From NCBI GenBank assembly GCA_947090385.1, contig CAMUNZ010000002.1:1-59537 (forward strand): 59,537 bases of DNA, in the 5' to 3' direction. Every line of letters starts with the position of its first letter. Positions within the stretch are counted from its first letter, which is position 1. Positions 34,360-43,811 of this stretch are shown here, one piece after another. The translations under genes were made by a program, and so were the position numbers. The notes beneath the pieces were generated by a model. That model was not told the DNA's origin. It did not search any database and was given only the letters and a program-made list of their open reading frames with translations. The stretch is from an uncultured Campylobacter sp. Its GTDB lineage: Bacteria > Campylobacterota > Campylobacteria > Campylobacterales > Campylobacteraceae.

Positions 34360-35975
34360 CTTAATCCTTTTAATTTCATAATTGCTCTGTTTAAACTCAT
34401 TATAATATCTATTTTTTTTGGATTATTCGAGTTTTTTATATCCAAAATTTTGCGATTTAAGAATCCGATTTTTAAAATTTTTGCTGCATTTCTTAACTCG
34501 TCATGACTTTTAAAGACATCAACTTCGCTTAATTCTAATTCTCTTATTTTTGCATCATTTGCGTTGGAAATTATAGCGTCAAATATATCATAATGGCACG
34601 TAAAGCACTCCCTTTCGCAAAGATCTAGAATTTCTATTTTTGCTCTATTATCTAAAAGCATAGTTTTTAAAATTTGAAGTTCTAAATAATTTTTATGCGT
34701 TTTTGTTACAATCTCTTGATTTTGCGGGATAAAACGATTTTTTATTACAAAATCATCTGGCGAAATTTTCAAAATTTCGCTGATTAATAAACGATAAGAT
34801 TTTGCAACTATATTTGGTAACTTTGCAAGATAAGCTAAAATTTCATTTAAAGCAAGTTGTTTTTGTTGCGGGCGCGAAATTTCGTATTTCGCACAAATTT
34901 GACGAATCAAAAACTCGCCCATTTCTGTGGCATTTGTATATAAATTTTCAATCTCACTAATTTTATTTGAAAGAACCAAATCTGCGGGATCTGCACCATT
35001 TTTGATAATCGCAACTCCACCATCTATGCCATTTGTAGTTAAAATTTCGCTCGATCGAATAGCCGCATTTATGCCAGCCGTGTCACCATCGAAACTTAAA
35101 ATAACTTTTAAATTTGCCCTTTTTATAAGTGGAATGTGGCTTTGTGTCAAAGCTGTCCCAAGCACAGCAACGGCATTTGTAAATCCAGCTTTATGAAGCG
35201 AAATAACATCCATATAGCCTTCTGTTATTATCAACTCTTTTTTATCATAAGCCGATTTTTTAGCCAAATCATAAGCATATAAAATTTTGCTTTTATCAAA
35301 AATATAACTTTGTGGTGAATTTACATATTTTGCTGGATGATTTGTAAGCGTTCTTCCACCAAAACCGACGATTTTGCCACTTGGATTTTTGATAGCAAAA
35401 GTAATCCTATCTATAAAACTTGCATAAACGCCATTTTCATTTTGCTTTAAAACACCACATTCTATGGCCTCTTTTTCACTTATATCGTTATTTTGTAAAA
35501 AACGAAGAGTGATTATATTTTGCGGAGCATAACCGATCGAAAATTTTTGTGCTAAATCTTGAGTTATTCCACGACTTAAAAGATATTTTTGAGCTTCTAT
35601 ATTTTTAAATAAATTATCCACAAAAAAAGCATTTAAATTTTCTAAAATTTTCTTATCTAATTTTTGTGTTTTATCAAAATTGTTTGAATATTCCAGCGCA
35701 AAATTATATTTTGCGGCTAATTTTTCTGCAGCTTCTATAAAACCAATTTTTTCAAAATCCATAATAAATTTAATGGCATTTCCACCAGCCTTACAAGAAA
35801 AACAATGAAAAATTCCAAGCGACGAACTCACGCTCATGCTAGGATGTTTATCATCGTGAAAAGGGCAAATTCCTACAAAATTTCGCCCAGATTTCTTAAG
35901 CTCAACATAACCTTCAACAACTTCTACGATATCAACAACACTTAAAAGTTTTTCTATGCTTTCTGGCTTGATCAT
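34356..35975 (-). CDS. dnaG: DNA primase
   Basis: Synthesises RNA primers for replication. At 539 residues it is slightly shorter than E. coli DnaG (581). The N-terminal zinc-binding domain has ligands Cys37, His40, Cys58 and Cys61 (CPFH...CFSC). The RNA polymerase core carries the Toprim motifs EGYMDVI (about 250-256) and SFDGDTAGINAA (about 297-308). The C-terminal helicase-binding domain is the least conserved part. It ends four bases inside the PP-loop gene. Divergent promoters must lie in the 60-base gap before the TPR gene. Confidence 0.95.
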   Translation of the reverse strand: MIKPESIEKLLSVVDIVEVVEGYVELKKSGRNFVGICPFHDDKHPSMSVSSSLGIFHCFSCKAGGNAIKFIMDFEKIGFIEAAEKLAAKYNFALEYSNNFDKTQKLDKKILENLNAFFVDNLFKNIEAQKYLLSRGITQDLAQKFSIGYAPQNIITLRFLQNNDISEKEAIECGVLKQNENGVYASFIDRITFAIKNPSGKIVGFGGRTLTNHPAKYVNSPQSYIFDKSKILYAYDLAKKSAYDKKELIITEGYMDVISLHKAGFTNAVAVLGTALTQSHIPLIKRANLKVILSFDGDTAGINAAIRSSEILTTNGIDGGVAIIKNGADPADLVLSNKISEIENLYTNATEMGEFLIRQICAKYEISRPQQKQLALNEILAYLAKLPNIVAKSYRLLISEILKISPDDFVIKNRFIPQNQEIVTKTHKNYLELQILKTMLLDNRAKIEILDLCERECFTCHYDIFDAIISNANDAKIRELELSEVDVFKSHDELRNAAKILKIGFLNRKILDIKNSNNPKKIDIIMSLNRAIMKLKGLR

Positions 35976-36035
35976 AAGGTAAATTATACAAATTTTTTGC
36001 TATTATTTTTATAAAATCGTTTTTAAGAAGTAGTT

Positions 36036-37052
36036 TTGGATAAGTTTTTTATAGATTATAGAGATCCTATTTTTGGAATTATCATTTTTTTTAGCGTTGT
36101 GCTTTTGATTGCGATTTTAAGTTATTTTTGGGGAATTTTTCGTAACCAAAATAACAAAAATAGCATAGAAAAATTTGTCAAAAATTTGGAGTTAAACTCA
36201 GATTTTTCAGATAAAAATAACGAACTTTTAAGACAACTTGACACGCAAAGTCAAATAGTTTTAGCAAACACTTTTGCAAAAAATGGCGATTTTGAAAAAG
36301 CTGTTACAATTTTGCTTATAAGTTTAGAACATTGTGATAAAGAAAATAAAGATTATATTTTAACAACGCTTGGAAAGGTATATTTTCGAGCCGGATTTTT
36401 AGAAAGAGCAAAAGAGTGCTTTATCCAAAGCATAGCTTTAAAATCACAAAACGAAGAGGCTTTAAATTTTTTAAGCATAATTTACGAAAAATTAAAAGAT
36501 TATAAACAATCTTATGAAGTTTTGGACGTTTTAGCTGAATTTGATATAAATACAAATGAAGCAAAAAATTACATAAAAACTTTAAGTATTTTAAATGACA
36601 CAAAACAAAATTTCGATCAAAAAATAGAAAATTTAACTAAAATTTCGCACGATTTTCCATTAGCAAAAAGAGAAATTTTAGAGCTTTTTTTACAAAACAA
36701 AGAGCCATTAGATAAACTTAAAATTTTTCCAAATTTAAAAGATTGTATAGATATTTTATGGAATTTAAAAACGCCGATAAATTTACAAAATGACGATTTT
36801 GCCTCTGTTTTTTATGCAAATAAAACTACAAACGATTTTAAACAAGGTGAAATTTTTGAGATAAATTTGTTATCAAATTTGCGCAAAAATGGCTTTGAAA
36901 ATGCAAATTTGAGCTTTTCTTATGTTTGCACAAAATGCAAATCATCGCAACCGATTTTTTCTTATCGTTGCCCATTTTGTTTAGAAGTCGCAAGTTTAAA
37001 AATTGTTTTAAAAATAGTAGAGAATAAATATGAAACAAGTTACACTTTTTAG
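36036..37052 (+). CDS. LapB-like TPR protein with membrane anchor and zinc ribbon
   Basis: A 338-residue protein with one N-terminal membrane segment (about residues 13-34), a helical TPR region (about 60-200) and a C-terminal rubredoxin-like metal ribbon with Cys298, Cys301, Cys312 and Cys315 (CTKC...CPFC). This is the design of LapB/YciM, which in E. coli regulates LpxC and coordinates LPS assembly. E. coli LapB is 389 residues. The start is TTG at 36036, the only start codon between an in-frame stop (36024) and the membrane segment; AAGAAG precedes it. It overlaps rnhA by 23 bases. Orthology to LapB is inferred. Confidence 0.65.
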   Translation: MDKFFIDYRDPIFGIIIFFSVVLLIAILSYFWGIFRNQNNKNSIEKFVKNLELNSDFSDKNNELLRQLDTQSQIVLANTFAKNGDFEKAVTILLISLEHCDKENKDYILTTLGKVYFRAGFLERAKECFIQSIALKSQNEEALNFLSIIYEKLKDYKQSYEVLDVLAEFDINTNEAKNYIKTLSILNDTKQNFDQKIENLTKISHDFPLAKREILELFLQNKEPLDKLKIFPNLKDCIDILWNLKTPINLQNDDFASVFYANKTTNDFKQGEIFEINLLSNLRKNGFENANLSFSYVCTKCKSSQPIFSYRCPFCLEVASLKIVLKIVENKYETSYTF

Positions 37053-37455
37053 CGATGGCAGTTGCCTTGGAAATCCTGGAAATGGCGGCTGGGCTTTTAT
37101 ATTATCATATAAAAATCACGAATTAAAAAAAAGTGGATTTTTAGATAACACTACAAATAATCAAATGGAAATAACTGCTGTAATTGAGGGCTTAAAATGT
37201 TTAAAAGAGCCTTGCGAAGTCGAAATTTATACAGATAGCGAATATGTCGTAAATTCTATAAATTCTTGGATTATTAATTGGATAAAAAAAGATTTTGCCG
37301 GAATAAAAAACGTCGAGCTTTGGAAAGAATTTTTAAAAATCTCAAAAAAACACAAAATAAAAGCATTTTGGGTAAAAGGACACAACGGACATCCACAAAA
37401 TGAATGGTGTGATAAATATGCACGAAACGCTGCTTTAACAAAGGAAATAATATGA
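37030..37455 (+). CDS. rnhA: Ribonuclease HI
   Basis: Cuts the RNA strand of RNA-DNA hybrids. It is 141 residues. The catalytic acidic residues are visible in FSDGSCLGNPG (Asp9), NQMEITAVI (Glu), YTDSEYV (Asp) and near the C-terminus after WVKGHNGH (Asp of WCDKYA). It starts within the 3' end of the TPR gene and overlaps rnc by four bases, so expression is coupled to both. Confidence 0.96.
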   Translation: MKQVTLFSDGSCLGNPGNGGWAFILSYKNHELKKSGFLDNTTNNQMEITAVIEGLKCLKEPCEVEIYTDSEYVVNSINSWIINWIKKDFAGIKNVELWKEFLKISKKHKIKAFWVKGHNGHPQNEWCDKYARNAALTKEII

Positions 37456-38129
37456 AAGATTTAGAAAATTTGCAAAAAAAATTAGAATACAAATTTAATG
37501 ATATAAATTTATTAAAAATCGCCATAACTCATAAAAGCACAAAACAAGCTAAAAATAACGAACGATTAGAATTTTTAGGTGACGCTGTGATGGATTTGAT
37601 AGTCGGCGAGTTTTTATTTTTTAAATTTAAAAACTATCCGGAAGGAGAATTAAGCAAATTAAGAGCTGCACTTGTAAATGAAAAAAGTTTTGCAAAAATA
37701 GCAAATTTCTTACAAATAGGAAAAAATTTGCAAATTTCTATGGCAGAAGAAAATAACGGCGGAAGAGAAAAAGAATCTTTGCTTTCAGATGCGTTTGAGG
37801 CGATTATGGGGGCGATTTATCTAGAAAGTGGGCTTGAAAATACAAAAAAAATCGCTTTAAATTTGCTTTTAAAAACCTGTCCAAATATTGATTTAAAACT
37901 AATTGATAAAGATCATAAAACCGCATTACAAGAGCTAACTCAAGGAAATTTTGGGATTATGCCGACATATGAGCTTATAAATGCAACTGGCCCAGATCAT
38001 AAAAAAGAATTTACTATGGCAGTTTTTTTAAGCAATAAAAAAATAGCCGTAGCAAAAGGAAATAGCAAAAAAGACGCAGAACAAAAAGCGGCTGGAAAAG
38101 CGATTGAAATTTTAAAGGATAAAAAATGA
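37452..38129 (+). CDS. rnc: Ribonuclease III
   Basis: A double-strand-specific endoribonuclease that processes rRNA and many mRNAs. It is 225 residues, with the signature [14 protein letters not shown] (about 36-49) and the second acidic site in [15 protein letters not shown], followed by a C-terminal double-stranded-RNA-binding domain (about 153-222, ending [16 protein letters not shown]). It overlaps rnhA and aroC by four bases each. Confidence 0.97.
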   Translation: MKDLENLQKKLEYKFNDINLLKIAITHKSTKQAKNNERLEFLGDAVMDLIVGEFLFFKFKNYPEGELSKLRAALVNEKSFAKIANFLQIGKNLQISMAEENNGGREKESLLSDAFEAIMGAIYLESGLENTKKIALNLLLKTCPNIDLKLIDKDHKTALQELTQGNFGIMPTYELINATGPDHKKEFTMAVFLSNKKIAVAKGNSKKDAEQKAAGKAIEILKDKK

Positions 38130-39196
38130 ATTCAATCGGGCAAAAAGTTATTTTAACTACATTTGGAGAAAGCCATGGAGTTGGAATTGGTGGCGTTTTA
38201 GATGGAATTCCTTCTGGAGTTAAAATAGATTTAGATTTTATACAAAATGAATTAGACAAAAGAAAACCAGGAAACAAATTCGCAACAAAGAGAAAAGAAA
38301 ACGATAAAATTGAAATTTTAAGTGGCGTTTTTGATGGATTTAGTACAGGAATGCCGATAGGATTTTTTGTAAAAAATGAAAACAAAAACTCAAAAGATTA
38401 TGAAAGCGAAATTTTCCGCCCATCACACGCAGATTTTACATATTACAAAAAATTTGGATTGCGAGATTATAGGGGAGGAGGCAGAAGTAGTGCAAGAGAA
38501 AGCGTAGCAAGAGTAGCAAGTGGCGCGATTTGCCAACTTTTGTTAAATCATTTTGACATTAAAATACAAAGTGGAATTTTAGGCATTGGCGGAATTTTAG
38601 AAGACGAAAAAAATGCAGATTTTTCTTATGCAAAAAATTCAGAAATTTTTGCACTTTCAAAGAATTTAGAACAAAATTTCAAAGACGAAATCATAAACGC
38701 ACAAAAATCATTAGATAGCATAGGCGGTGTAGTTTTAACAAAAATTTCTTGTCCTATTGCCGGACTTGGCGAAGTTTTATACGATAAAATCGACGCAAGA
38801 ATCGCTTCATATTTTATGGGGATAAATGGTGTAAAAGCCGTAGAAATAGGAAACGGAGTAAAATCTAGCAAATTAAACGGATCCGAAAATAACGATCAAA
38901 TTTGCAAAAATGGATTTTTAAGTAATAATTCTGGTGGAATTTTAGGTGGCATTACAAATGGCGATGAAATTTTGATAAAAACGCATTTTAAACCAACGCC
39001 GTCAATTTTTAAAACTCAAAAAACCATAAATTTAAAAGGCGAAGAAGTAGAATTTAACTTAAAAGGTCGCCACGATCCTTGTATCGCAGTAAGAGGAAGC
39101 GTCGTCGCAACAGCTATGGCAAGGCTTTTGATGGCGGATTTTTTACTTTTAAACACTAGTTCAAAATTACAAAATTTGATAAAAATTTATAAATAA
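38126..39196 (+). CDS. aroC: Chorismate synthase
   Basis: Final enzyme of the shikimate pathway, forming chorismate from 5-enolpyruvylshikimate-3-phosphate with reduced FMN. It is 356 residues. The three signature regions are [18 protein letters not shown] (about 12-29), [20 protein letters not shown] (about 115-134), and [13 protein letters not shown] near 314-326. The stop shares its last base with the start of the yigZ-like gene (TAATG). Confidence 0.97.
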   Translation: MNSIGQKVILTTFGESHGVGIGGVLDGIPSGVKIDLDFIQNELDKRKPGNKFATKRKENDKIEILSGVFDGFSTGMPIGFFVKNENKNSKDYESEIFRPSHADFTYYKKFGLRDYRGGGRSSARESVARVASGAICQLLLNHFDIKIQSGILGIGGILEDEKNADFSYAKNSEIFALSKNLEQNFKDEIINAQKSLDSIGGVVLTKISCPIAGLGEVLYDKIDARIASYFMGINGVKAVEIGNGVKSSKLNGSENNDQICKNGFLSNNSGGILGGITNGDEILIKTHFKPTPSIFKTQKTINLKGEEVEFNLKGRHDPCIAVRGSVVATAMARLLMADFLLLNTSSKLQNLIKIYK

Positions 39197-39795
39197 TGTT
39201 TTTTGTAGATGAGATTACACAAACTCAAATTGAGATAAAAAAATCAAAATTTTTGTCGTTTTTGCTGCCTTTTTGTGAATTTAAAAAAACTTATGAAAAT
39301 TTAAAAACCAAACATCCAAAAGCCGTGCATTTTGTGTATTCTTATAGATTTTTAAACAAATTCAATCAAATAGTAGAAAATCAAAGCGACGACGGCGAGC
39401 CAAAAAATTCAAGCGGAATTCCATCTTTAAATGCGTTAAAAAGCGCGAATTTAATCAATTCGGCGATTATAATAATTAGATATTTTGGCGGGATAAAATT
39501 AGGCGTTGGTGGGCTTGTAAGGGCGTATTCAAATGCTACAAATGAAGCCATAAAAATGGCAAATTTGAAAGAATTTTTCATAAAAAAAGAGTGCGAAATT
39601 TTTGTGCCTTTTAATTTGATTTCAAAATTTGATTATTTTTTAAATAAAAATAATTTGCAAAATTATAAAAATTTTGAAGAATTTGGCGCTTTTATAAAAT
39701 TAAATTTAACAAACGAAGAATTTAAACAATTTATAAAGTTTGCAAAAGATTTTGAATTTAACGGAGTTAGCTTTAAAATTTTGCCAGAATTTTAA
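39196..39795 (+). CDS. YigZ/IMPACT family protein
   Basis: A 199-residue protein with the UPF0029/Impact N-terminal domain. Signature elements are KSKFLSFLLPF, QSDDGEPKNSSGIPSLNAL (about 67-85) and IIIRYFGGIKLGVGGLVRAY (about 94-113). The bacterial protein's role is not settled; eukaryotic IMPACT acts on GCN1/GCN2 signalling. The C-terminal domain is divergent. It is last in the TPR-rnhA-rnc-aroC run and converges on bcp with a ten-base gap. Confidence 0.85.
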   Translation: MFFVDEITQTQIEIKKSKFLSFLLPFCEFKKTYENLKTKHPKAVHFVYSYRFLNKFNQIVENQSDDGEPKNSSGIPSLNALKSANLINSAIIIIRYFGGIKLGVGGLVRAYSNATNEAIKMANLKEFFIKKECEIFVPFNLISKFDYFLNKNNLQNYKNFEEFGAFIKLNLTNEEFKQFIKFAKDFEFNGVSFKILPEF

Positions 39796-39805
39796 AGCTA
39801 AAATT

Positions 39806-40294
39806 TTAAATATTTTTTAAAACACTTTTTGCGTGATCGGCGACTTTTACATTTTTGTAAATTTTTGAAATTTTTCCATTTTCATCGATGATAAAAGTCG
39901 TCCTAACGATACCCAAATACTCTTTGCCGAAATTCTTTTTTACCTGATAAACGCCATAAAGTTTGCAAACTTGCAACTCTTCATCGCTTAATAAAATGTG
40001 TTTTAAATCAAATTTGTCTTTAAATTTTTGATGAGACGCGATATTATCCGGACTTATGCCGATTATGACCGCATCTTTTTGCAAAAATTCGTCATAATTT
40101 TGAGTAAATTCGCAAGCTTCTTTTGAACATCCTGGTGTTAAATCTTTTGGATAAAAATACAAAACAACTTTTTTGCCCACAAAATCGCATAAACTAACAT
40201 CAACGCCGTCAATATTTTTAAGCGAAAATTTCGGCGCTTCATCACTCACTTTTAAAGTGATTTTTCTTTGCAAATCTTCTTGCGTGAAACTCAT
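39806..40294 (-). CDS. bcp: Thioredoxin-dependent thiol peroxidase Bcp (peroxiredoxin)
   Basis: Reduces hydroperoxides using thioredoxin. It is 162 residues, with the peroxidatic cysteine in PGCSKEACEF together with the resolving cysteine five residues on, as in atypical two-cysteine Bcp/PrxQ enzymes, and FYPKDLTPG just upstream. It starts with an ATGA overlap with the tautomerase gene, so the two are co-transcribed. The role is oxidative-stress defence in a microaerophile. Confidence 0.93.
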   Translation of the reverse strand: MSFTQEDLQRKITLKVSDEAPKFSLKNIDGVDVSLCDFVGKKVVLYFYPKDLTPGCSKEACEFTQNYDEFLQKDAVIIGISPDNIASHQKFKDKFDLKHILLSDEELQVCKLYGVYQVKKNFGKEYLGIVRTTFIIDENGKISKIYKNVKVADHAKSVLKNI

Positions 40295-40494
40295 TTTTTC
40301 TCCTTTTTTATATCAAAAACACTTTTTCCGCCAAAATATATATCTTCATCTGATATATTTTGGAAACTTATCACAATTCGATCTCTGTTTTTTCCCATTT
40401 TTTTCACAAAAATTTCTGTTATATCTTTTGCAATTTCATTTTGAAGCTCCTTACTTGGCGCTGGAGAAGCTAATTTTATATTAATTAATGGCAT
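40291..40494 (-). CDS. 4-oxalocrotonate tautomerase family protein
   Basis: A 67-residue tautomerase. The catalytic N-terminal proline is residue 2 (MPLINIKL), freed after methionine removal, and an arginine in KNRDRIVI sits near residues 37-42. Small proteins of this family act as tautomerases in aromatic catabolism, but no such pathway is nearby, so the substrate is unknown. It overlaps bcp by four bases. Confidence 0.85.
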   Translation of the reverse strand: MPLINIKLASPAPSKELQNEIAKDITEIFVKKMGKNRDRIVISFQNISDEDIYFGGKSVFDIKKEKK

Positions 40495-40588
40495 TTTAAA
40501 TCCTTATAAAAAATGCACAAATTATACAAAAATTTATTAAAACTTTGATAACATACAAAATTTTATATTCATTTGAAAGGATTTAAAA

Positions 40589-41512
40589 ATGTCAATACCT
40601 GAGGCTAAAAATATCTGGTTTGATGGAAAACTTGTAGCTTGGAAAGACGCAACAGTTCATGTTTTAACTCATTCTTTACATTATGGAAACGCTGTTTTTG
40701 AAGGCGTTCGCGCATATCAAACAGAAAATGGATTAGCTATTTTTAGATTAAAAGAACACACTAACCGCCTTTTTGAATCAGCAAAAGCTTGTGGAATAAA
40801 AATTCCTTTTACACAAGATGAAATAAACAAAGCACACATTGATCTTTTAAAAAGCAATACTTACGATGACAATGTTTATATAAGACCACTTGTATTTTTA
40901 GGATACGGAAAAATGGGCGTTAGCCATCTTGGATGCCCTGTAAATGTAGCGATCGCTGCTTGGCAATGGGGTGCTTATATGGGCGAAGAAGCTTTACGAA
41001 AAGGCATAAAAGTAAAAATTTCATCGTGGATGAAACCAGCACCATTTTCTTTAATGGCTCGTGCAAAAGCTAGTGCGAATTATTTTGTATCACAAATGGC
41101 AAATTATGAAGCCTTAAATGCTGGATATGACGAAGCACTTTTATTAGATCCGCAAGGATTTATTAGCGAAGGAAGTGGCGAGTGTTTATTTATCGTTAAA
41201 AATGGCAAACTTTTCACGCCGCCAAATGGAACTTCACTTCAAAGCATAACTCAAAGCACAATTATAGATCTAGCAAAAGATTTAGGATACGAAGTTGAAA
41301 GAAAAAATTTAACAAGAGATGAAGTTTATGTAAGCGATGAAGCGTTTTTTACAGGAACAGCCGCCGAGGTTACTCCTATTAGCAATATCGATGGACGAGT
41401 TATTGGCGACGGCGCAAGAGGAAAAGTTGCCTCGCATTTACAAAATGAATATTTCAAAATCGTCACAGGCGAAAATAAAAAATATGAAAATTTTTTAACA
41501 TATATTAATTAA
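40589..41512 (+). CDS. ilvE: Branched-chain amino acid aminotransferase
   Basis: A PLP-dependent enzyme making valine, leucine and isoleucine from their keto acids. It is 307 residues. Visible motifs are HYGNAVFEGVRAYQT (about 27-41), the PLP-lysine region MARAKASANYFVSQM (about 151-165), and EGSGECLFIV (about 194-203). The AAAGGAT ribosome-binding site and its own A/T-rich upstream region suggest it is first of a transcription unit. It is followed after eight bases by the SPFH gene. Confidence 0.95.
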   Translation: MSIPEAKNIWFDGKLVAWKDATVHVLTHSLHYGNAVFEGVRAYQTENGLAIFRLKEHTNRLFESAKACGIKIPFTQDEINKAHIDLLKSNTYDDNVYIRPLVFLGYGKMGVSHLGCPVNVAIAAWQWGAYMGEEALRKGIKVKISSWMKPAPFSLMARAKASANYFVSQMANYEALNAGYDEALLLDPQGFISEGSGECLFIVKNGKLFTPPNGTSLQSITQSTIIDLAKDLGYEVERKNLTRDEVYVSDEAFFTGTAAEVTPISNIDGRVIGDGARGKVASHLQNEYFKIVTGENKKYENFLTYIN

Positions 41513-41520
41513 GGATAAAA

Positions 41521-42585
41521 ATGCCAGCAGATTTAAATGATTATTTTAATAAAAAAGATTCAAACAATAAAAAACCAAATTTAGATATAAAAATGCCAAA
41601 AATTCCAGATGGTTTTGGCAAATTTTCAGGATTTATTTATGCTATTGCTATAATTATCATAGTTTTAATCGTAGCAAGACCTTTTGCGATAGTTCAATCA
41701 GGTGAAATCGGAATTAAATCAACTTTTGGTCATTACGATATAAAGCCATTAGAGCCTGGATTTCATATGTTTATACCTTTTGCACAACAAGTAATAATCG
41801 TAGATACAAGAGTTCGCACAATCAATTATACAGCTATTGAAGGTGCAAATGAAATAAATGCAAGAGGAAGTGGAATTATTAAAAAAGATGCGATTTCTGT
41901 TTTGGATGCTAGAAATTTACCTGTAAATATCGACATAACAATCCAATACAGACTAAATCCAACAATGGCACCAAATACCATCGCAAACTGGGGACTTAGC
42001 TGGGAAAATAAAATCATAGATCCACGAGTTAGAGATGTCGTTAGAAATGTCGTCGGACAATTTTTAGCAGAAGAACTTCCAAGCAAAAGAGATCTAATCT
42101 CAACCCAAATCAGCGAAGGTATATCAAAAGACATAGGATCACTTCAAAATACACCAGTGCAATTAGTAGCCGTTCAACTTAGAGAAATTATTCTTCCTGC
42201 AAAAGTAAAAGAACAAATAGAGCGAGTTCAAATAGCAAAACAAGAAGCCGAAAGAACAAAATACGAAGTTGAAAGAGCAAATCAAGAAGCTTTAAAAAAG
42301 GCAGCCCTTGCACAAGGAACAGCAGAAGCGATGAAAATTGAAGCACAAGGACGAGCAGATGCTATTAAAATCGAAGCAAATGCCCAAGCTTACGCAAATA
42401 AAGAGATTGCAAAATCGCTTGACAATAATCTTTTAAGCTTAAAACAAATCGAAACTCAAGCGAAATTTAACGAAGCTTTAAGGGATAATAAAGATGCTAA
42501 AATTTTCTTAACTCCTGGCGGTGCGGTTCCAAATATTTGGGTTGATACAAAAAATATCAAACAGCAAAGTGCGTTAAATAATTAA
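41521..42585 (+). CDS. SPFH/prohibitin-family membrane protein
   Basis: A 354-residue protein with one N-terminal membrane segment (about residues 34-58), an SPFH band-7 domain (about 60-225, with VARPFAIVQSGEIGIKSTFG), and a long Glu/Ala/Lys-rich coiled coil (about 225-320: QEAERTKYEVERANQEALKK). Relatives form membrane rings and associate with FtsH-type proteases or act as scaffolds. It occurs beside ilvE and hisIE, and the context does not reveal its partner. No protease gene is adjacent. Confidence 0.85.
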   Translation: MPADLNDYFNKKDSNNKKPNLDIKMPKIPDGFGKFSGFIYAIAIIIIVLIVARPFAIVQSGEIGIKSTFGHYDIKPLEPGFHMFIPFAQQVIIVDTRVRTINYTAIEGANEINARGSGIIKKDAISVLDARNLPVNIDITIQYRLNPTMAPNTIANWGLSWENKIIDPRVRDVVRNVVGQFLAEELPSKRDLISTQISEGISKDIGSLQNTPVQLVAVQLREIILPAKVKEQIERVQIAKQEAERTKYEVERANQEALKKAALAQGTAEAMKIEAQGRADAIKIEANAQAYANKEIAKSLDNNLLSLKQIETQAKFNEALRDNKDAKIFLTPGGAVPNIWVDTKNIKQQSALNN

Positions 42586-42586
42586 T

Positions 42587-42608
42587 GGCGAAATTTTAAA
42601 ATTTCGCC
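42587..42608. terminator. Perfect 22-base palindrome between the SPFH gene and hisIE
   Basis: GGCGAAATTTT immediately followed by AAAATTTCGCC, with no spacer, starts directly after the SPFH stop and ends 13 bases before the hisIE start. It is followed by AAAAA rather than T's, so on the plus strand it is a poor terminator. It might slow ribosome access to the AAGGCGG site that follows, or be a dimeric-protein site. Function is unknown. Confidence 0.5.
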
Positions 42609-42621
42609 AAAAAGGCGGATT

Positions 42622-43359
42622 ATGAAAATTGATTGGCAAAAAGTTAGCGGTTTAATTCCTGCAATTATTCAAGATTTCAATACAAACGAAGTTTTGATGC
42701 TTGGTTTTATGAATGAAGAATCTTTAAATTTAAGCATCACAACAGGTTTTACACATTTTTTTTCAAGAAGTAAAAATCGCATTTGGCAAAAAGGCGAAAC
42801 AAGCAGACACACACAAAAAATAAAAAAAATTTTTCTTGATTGCGACAGCGATACATTGCTTATAAAAGTCAAGCAAATAGGCGAAGCTTGCCATACAGGC
42901 AACAAAACTTGCTTTTTTAATGAAATTTCAATCCAAGAAAATGAAAAATCAATACAAAATTTAGAAAAAAAGCCTGCAAATTATGAAATTTTGGATGAAA
43001 TTTATCATACGATTTTGGATAGAAAATTTAATGCGAATCCGCAAAATTCTTATGTCGCTTCGCTTTATAAAAAAGGCGAAAATCATTACTTAAAAAAAAT
43101 CGCAGAAGAAAGTGCTGAGTTTATTTTGGCCTGTAAAGATCTTAAAAAATTTGAAAAATATGGCGATTTAAAGCGAGAAATTTTTGGCGAACACAAAGAA
43201 AATAAACCAAAATTTGATGTGATTTATGAAGGAAGCGATATTATTTTTCATATGTTAGTTGCGTTAGCGGATTTTGGAATTCATCCTGAAAATTTATTAA
43301 ACGAGCTTAAAAGACGCGAAGGTCTAAGCGGAATAATCGAAAAAGATTCAAGAAAATGA
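42622..43359 (+). CDS. hisI: Bifunctional phosphoribosyl-AMP cyclohydrolase / phosphoribosyl-ATP pyrophosphatase
   Basis: Steps two and three of histidine biosynthesis in one 245-residue protein (HisIE). The N-terminal HisI domain (about 1-110) contains the metal-binding [11 protein letters not shown] block and [13 protein letters not shown] (about 87-99) with conserved cysteines. The C-terminal HisE domain (about 125-245) has the [15 protein letters not shown] (about 158-172) nucleotide-pyrophosphatase motif. It overlaps the small lipoprotein gene by four bases. Other his genes are not in the window. Confidence 0.95.
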   Translation: MKIDWQKVSGLIPAIIQDFNTNEVLMLGFMNEESLNLSITTGFTHFFSRSKNRIWQKGETSRHTQKIKKIFLDCDSDTLLIKVKQIGEACHTGNKTCFFNEISIQENEKSIQNLEKKPANYEILDEIYHTILDRKFNANPQNSYVASLYKKGENHYLKKIAEESAEFILACKDLKKFEKYGDLKREIFGEHKENKPKFDVIYEGSDIIFHMLVALADFGIHPENLLNELKRREGLSGIIEKDSRK

Positions 43360-43811
43360 AAAAATTTTTACCGCTTTTAATCCTAATTTTTACTAGTTGT
43401 GGCGGACTTTTGTATAATACAAAAAATTCTGGAATTTATGAGTTAAGATTTGAGCCGACCGTGATAAATTGCAGTGGCGATGAAAAGCAAAAAATCAAAG
43501 CTTTCAAAAAAAATGTCACTTTTAAACATGGAATTTTTGATTTTAACTTTATGGATAAGATTTTTAGCAAATGCCCAAAAACAAAGTTAAATACGGATAT
43601 TTTAGGAAATTTTTACTCAAAACAAGATTGTCAAATAAATAAAATAATAAACAAAACTCCCGTTTTAGTAACCCTAAAAAAAATAACAAAAGGGAAATTT
43701 GAAAAAGATTTTATAAACGGCGAACAAATATTACAAACAAAATTTATAAAAAATGGCGTCGAAATTCATTCTTGCGAAACTACTTTAAAATTTTCTGGAA
43801 AATTAAGATAA
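43356..43811 (+). CDS. Small putative lipoprotein
   Basis: A 151-residue protein I do not recognise. The N-terminus has a lipobox-like end (FTSCGG) after a short hydrophobic stretch, so Cys15 may be lipidated. The remainder is Lys-rich with three further cysteines. It is translationally coupled to hisIE (ATGA overlap), which may be fortuitous. Its 3' end overlaps the convergent purN gene by 46 bases, so one of the two C-termini is constrained by the other. Confidence 0.55.
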   Translation: MKKFLPLLILIFTSCGGLLYNTKNSGIYELRFEPTVINCSGDEKQKIKAFKKNVTFKHGIFDFNFMDKIFSKCPKTKLNTDILGNFYSKQDCQINKIINKTPVLVTLKKITKGKFEKDFINGEQILQTKFIKNGVEIHSCETTLKFSGKLR

